Source of the DNA: Akkermansiaceae bacterium
Lineage (GTDB): Bacteria > Verrucomicrobiota > Verrucomicrobiia > Verrucomicrobiales > Akkermansiaceae
Direction: 5' to 3'
Assembly: GCA_025457805.1 (NCBI GenBank)
Contig: JALOTR010000316.1
Coordinates: forward strand, 1-8,536
DNA: 8,536 bases
Shown here one piece after another: positions 6,168 through 8,536 of this stretch; the first letter of the stretch is position 1; each line of letters opens with the position of its first letter. The notes under the pieces were generated by a model. That model was not told the DNA's origin. It searched no databases and saw only the letters and a program-made list of their open reading frames with translations. Position numbers and translations under genes: made by a program.

Positions 6168-6287
6168 ACGGGGCGGGGCGCTGGCTGGGGGCGAGGCTCC
6201 GGGCAAGCCCGATTCACCACGAGGCGAGTATTTGATTTGAGGTCTTTTGAGCGACTCAGTTAAGAAGAAGCCGCCACTTACTCCTTC

Positions 6288-7064
6288 ATGTCCCCATTCC
6301 CCCTGCCAAAATATTTCGCAGCCTCCGCAGAGGACGCCCGTAGCTTTCCGCGAGTCGAGGGGCACTTATACCGCTACATCGATCCACCGCCTCGTGGCGG
6401 AGTGATCCAGAGACTCATGGATCGACTTCGCGGCAATGTTCAACCGGAGCACAACCCTGAACTTCTTGATGTCACTCTGGAAAACAAGGGGACTCGGTGG
6501 CCGGATTTCATCGGTGGACACGTCTCGGACGAATACGGATTACTAGTGTCTGAGCGTGTGCTGGAATCCCTGCACCGACACGGAATCGGCGGTTTCAAAC
6601 CCATCCCTGTGGAATTTACCCGGATGCCGGCAAAACTGGCGGCACAACCCATTCCCCGTTATCATGGGCTCAGACCTATTGCGAAAATGCCGCATATGGT
6701 TCATGTCTTCGATTACGAAAATGGCGTCCTGCAACCGCTCGGGAGCTATTCCTCTCAAGGCCCAGTTCCTGAAGCGTTTCGATGGAAGGTCGGTCGTTGC
6801 ACGGTGCGCCAAATTATCGATTCGCCGGAAGATGAAAACAGACTGTTTGGCGGCGTTTTCCGTGGTGTGGGTTTCTCCCGCAAAGTTGTTGAAATGGCAT
6901 TCAGAGAAAAGTGGACGAATCTGGAATTCAAGGCTTACAACACCCTCTATCTTTCCGGCGTCGACGGTCATTATATTCCGAACGTTCCCTGCATCAATGG
7001 ATGCATGGAAGATACCTGGTATCCCGTGCTGCAACACCAAGTTGCGTCGCACGTCGGATGGTGA
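6288..7064 (+). CDS. Imm11 (DUF1629)-like protein
   Basis: The product has 258 residues, no signal peptide and no membrane segment, so it is probably cytoplasmic. The pattern W71-PDFIGG, then GLLVSERVLESLHRHGIGGFKP (about 85-105), then YHGLRPI and a second FSRKVVEMAF...LEF unit (196-214) follows what I recall of the DUF1629/Imm11 immunity-protein family (a 'vSer...le...G...f.Pv' block and a later 'lFr...S..v.ea...GL.F' block). Members in polymorphic-toxin loci neutralise a cognate toxin. No such toxin is visible here, and many relatives in this kind of genome stand alone, so an immunity role is inference. The C-terminal GCMEDTWY...LQHQVA...GW block is shared with the remnant at 4594-4700. The ATG at 6288 is the first in frame with this sequence; no clear Shine-Dalgarno sequence precedes it. 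The gene is followed by a terminator-like hairpin and converges on homoserine dehydrogenase. Confidence 0.65.
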   Translation: MSPFPLPKYFAASAEDARSFPRVEGHLYRYIDPPPRGGVIQRLMDRLRGNVQPEHNPELLDVTLENKGTRWPDFIGGHVSDEYGLLVSERVLESLHRHGIGGFKPIPVEFTRMPAKLAAQPIPRYHGLRPIAKMPHMVHVFDYENGVLQPLGSYSSQGPVPEAFRWKVGRCTVRQIIDSPEDENRLFGGVFRGVGFSRKVVEMAFREKWTNLEFKAYNTLYLSGVDGHYIPNVPCINGCMEDTWYPVLQHQVASHVGW

Positions 7065-7067
7065 GGC

Positions 7068-7109
7068 TTCGATGGGAGGAGACCTCGGTTTTCGATGGGA
7101 GGAGACCTC
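7068..7109. repeat. Perfect 19-mer direct repeat, period 23
   Basis: TTCGATGGGAGGAGACCTC occurs at 7068-7086 and again at 7091-7109, separated by four bases. Only the second copy is extended by CCATC, which completes a strong hairpin. A duplicated terminator half or a short dispersed repeat are both possible. Confidence 0.7.
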
Positions 7110-7128
7110 CCATCTCCTTATTTCCCTT
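7094..7128 (+). terminator. Intrinsic terminator-like hairpin after the Imm11-like gene
   Basis: GATGGGAGG (7094-7102) pairs perfectly with CCTCCCATC (7106-7114) over a three-base AGA loop, giving a 9-bp stem, followed by the pyrimidine-rich TCCTTATTTCCCTT. It begins 30 bases after the stop of the Imm11-like gene. On the minus strand the hairpin follows the homoserine dehydrogenase stop by about 20 bases and could also help end that transcript, although no T-run follows on that side. Confidence 0.55.
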
Positions 7129-7132
7129 AGGC

Positions 7133-8458
7133 TCAGCCTAGCGCTTCGATGCGGAAGACGACGGGTGTGCTGTTGATGCAGTCGAGGCCTTCGATTTCGG
7201 CGAGGGCGGTTTGGAGTTTGCCGAAGGGGCAGGTGTGGAGGAGGAAGACCATGTCCACGAAGTCGGCATCCGGGTTGGCGGGGTTGACGGGGGAATGGGT
7301 GCCGGAGATGCCGATGCGGTGGTCGGCGAGGACTTTGGCGATCTCGGCGATGACTCCCGGGCGATCGGTGACGTCGAAGCGGACGTAGTAGGCGGTGGAC
7401 GTTTCCGCGACGGGGAGAATGCGTCCGTTTTCGCGGTAGGGCAGGAAGCCGCGGTGGCCGGTGCTGTGTTGGAGCGAGCGGGCGGCTTCGACGAGGTCCG
7501 CCACGGCGGAGGAAGCGGTGGGGTCCTGGCCGGCGCCGCGGCCGTAGAAGAGCGATTCTCCAGCGGCATCGCCATGGACGGCGACGGCATTGAAGACGCC
7601 GTGCACGGAGGCGAGGATGTTGGTTTTCGGGATGAACGAAGGCTGCACGCGGAGTTCCACATCGCCGGAGGAATGCTCGCGGATGACGGCGAGGAGCTTG
7701 ACGACGTAGCCGAGGCTTTTGGCGAAATGGATATCGGTGGGCCGGACTTGCTCGATGCCGGAGACGTGGATCGAGGCGGGGTCGATGGGAAATCCGTAGG
7801 CGAGCGTGGCGAGCAGGATGGCCTTGTGGGCGGCATCCCAGCCATTCACGTCGAGCGCGGGATCGGCCTCGGCATAACCGAGGGCCTGGGCTTCCGCGAG
7901 GGCGGCCTCGAAGGTGAGGCCGGCATCGGTCATGCGGCCGAGGATGTAGTTGGAGGTGCCGTTGATGATTCCGGAAAACGACAGGATGCGATTGCCGATG
8001 AAGGAATCCTGGACGGTGCGGATGATCGGGATGCCTCCGGCGACGGCGGCCTCGAAGTGGATGGGCGTGTCGTTTTCCTTGGAAAGGGCGAAAAGCTCGA
8101 CTCCGCGCTCGGCGAGCAGGGCCTTGTTGCCGGTGACGACGGGTTTTTTCGCCTTGAGGGCGGCGGCAACGATTTCAAAGGCATCGGTGGTTCCGCCGAT
8201 CAACTCAACGACGATGTCCACGGCCGGATCGGCGACGAGCGCGTGCCAGTCGGTGGTGAACATTTCCGCCGGGACCTCGCCGGTGCTGGCGCGGGTCTTG
8301 GCGGGATCGCGGACGAGGATTTTCGCAATGTGAAGACTCACGCCGCCACCGGTGCGGTCAGTGATGAGGTCGCCGTTGCGCTTGAGGGTGTTCCAGACGC
8401 CGGAACCGACGGTTCCGAAGCCAGCCAAGCCGATGCCGAGGGATGAGCAGGAGTTCAC
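7133..8458 (-). CDS. hom: Homoserine dehydrogenase with ACT domain
   Basis: This enzyme reduces L-aspartate 4-semialdehyde to L-homoserine with NAD(P)H, the branch step toward threonine and methionine, in the cytoplasm. With the GTG start at 8458 it has 441 residues, a normal family length. The Rossmann glycine loop GIGLAGFGTVG is at residues 8-18, TGNKALLAE with its conserved Lys112 at 109-117, and the family signature ends in DPALDVNGWDAAHK with the catalytic Lys212. The sequence GIINGTSNYIL fits the substrate domain. The last 90 or so residues (YYVRFDVTDRPGVIAEIAKVL onward, about 357-435) form an ACT domain, which in this family usually mediates threonine feedback. The start is uncertain: a TTG at 8494 adds 12 residues, a stop lies in frame at 8522-8524, there is no ATG between, and no clear Shine-Dalgarno sequence marks either. 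GTG is preferred as nearer the Rossmann start. Upstream context lies outside the window. Confidence 0.95.
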   Translation of the reverse strand: MNSCSSLGIGLAGFGTVGSGVWNTLKRNGDLITDRTGGGVSLHIAKILVRDPAKTRASTGEVPAEMFTTDWHALVADPAVDIVVELIGGTTDAFEIVAAALKAKKPVVTGNKALLAERGVELFALSKENDTPIHFEAAVAGGIPIIRTVQDSFIGNRILSFSGIINGTSNYILGRMTDAGLTFEAALAEAQALGYAEADPALDVNGWDAAHKAILLATLAYGFPIDPASIHVSGIEQVRPTDIHFAKSLGYVVKLLAVIREHSSGDVELRVQPSFIPKTNILASVHGVFNAVAVHGDAAGESLFYGRGAGQDPTASSAVADLVEAARSLQHSTGHRGFLPYRENGRILPVAETSTAYYVRFDVTDRPGVIAEIAKVLADHRIGISGTHSPVNPANPDADFVDMVFLLHTCPFGKLQTALAEIEGLDCINSTPVVFRIEALG

Positions 8459-8536
8459 GCGGCGGACTGTGGCCGCTGGGGCCGCATTCTCCAAGCCGGA
8501 ACCGGCGGGGAGGTGGAAATTTCAGGAAGCCGGGGC

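Larger units (their letters stand above)
5931..6287. other. Divergent spacer between Fic and Imm11-like genes with repeat debris
   Basis: No gene is credible in these 357 bases. From left to right they hold the iterated 10-mers next to the Fic start, a tandem ACGCCAAG pair in a longer repeat-like stretch (6029-6055), two T-runs (6097-6102 and 6158-6167), a hairpin at 6131-6152, and a GC-rich run (6169-6192). Promoters for both flanking genes should lie here; I see only weak -10-like words on the minus strand (CATAAT and TATAAA within the iterated sites) and no matching -35. The short frames across this stretch have biased, unfamiliar composition. Confidence 0.5.

Noticed and set aside
5968..6263. 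Short plus- and minus-strand frames between the Fic and Imm11-like genes
   Set aside because: Biased composition (Arg/Gly/Pro), no start signals, and they overlap repeat-like sequence.
5931..6365. N-terminal extension of the Fic protein to 6365
   Set aside because: The added 145 residues come from spacer with repeats and from the strand opposite the Imm11-like gene; the family normally begins near the ATG at 5930.
8401..8417. 7-bp inverted repeat with 3-base spacer inside hom
   Set aside because: It falls in codons for the Rossmann loop (GFGTVG) and is explained by coding constraint.
7211..8446. 411-codon plus-strand frame opposite homoserine dehydrogenase
   Set aside because: The minus strand is an unmistakable homoserine dehydrogenase; the antisense product is low-complexity Gly/Asp/Val and has no known motif.

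Overview
The window looks like a chromosomal segment of a fairly GC-rich Gram-negative bacterium, most likely a verrucomicrobium. This lineage is inferred from the style of the proteins, not proven: a secreted protein built of ASH-like (choice-of-anchor D) repeats with a short 'VEVSSDLIHW...LLKVRD' tail, a large exported transglutaminase-like protein, a lipoprotein, an Imm11/DUF1629-like protein and intergenic palindromic repeats. Nothing in the window (no rRNA, no ribosomal protein) fixes the taxonomy.

Layout. Bases 1-1232 (+) hold the 3' part of an ASH-repeat protein; its reading frame is open to the left edge, so its N-terminus lies outside the window. A 317-base spacer with several hairpins follows. 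At 1550-3652 (+) is a 700-residue exported protein with an alanine-rich coiled coil, a transglutaminase-like core with a Cys/His pair, and a beta-sandwich C-terminal domain. A short AT-rich gap (3653-3830, about 38% GC) carries a small reading frame split by one TGA. At 3831-4511 (-) is an outer-membrane-type lipoprotein of unknown function.

The stretch 4512-7130 is the accessory part. It holds a 3' remnant (about 4594-4700, +) of a gene whose intact relative lies 2.4 kb downstream, a MITE-like element (4734-4864) with 10-bp terminal inverted repeats and 11-bp flanking direct repeats, a class II Fic-family gene (4869-5930, -), a 357-base divergent spacer with iterated sites and repeat debris, and the intact Imm11/DUF1629-like gene (6288-7064, +), which is followed by a duplicated 19-mer ending in a terminator-like hairpin. 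A plausible reading is that tandem Imm11-like genes were broken up and the Fic gene plus repeat element now sit between the remnant and the surviving copy.

At the right end, 7133-8458 (-) is a complete core-metabolism gene, homoserine dehydrogenase with a C-terminal ACT domain. It converges on the Imm11-like gene at the hairpin.

No operon is evident: most neighbours are in opposite orientation or separated by more than 170 bases, and I see no functional pathway shared by all genes. The accessory block fits a small toxin/immunity-type island with Fic and Imm11-like proteins, but no partner polymorphic toxin is present in the window.
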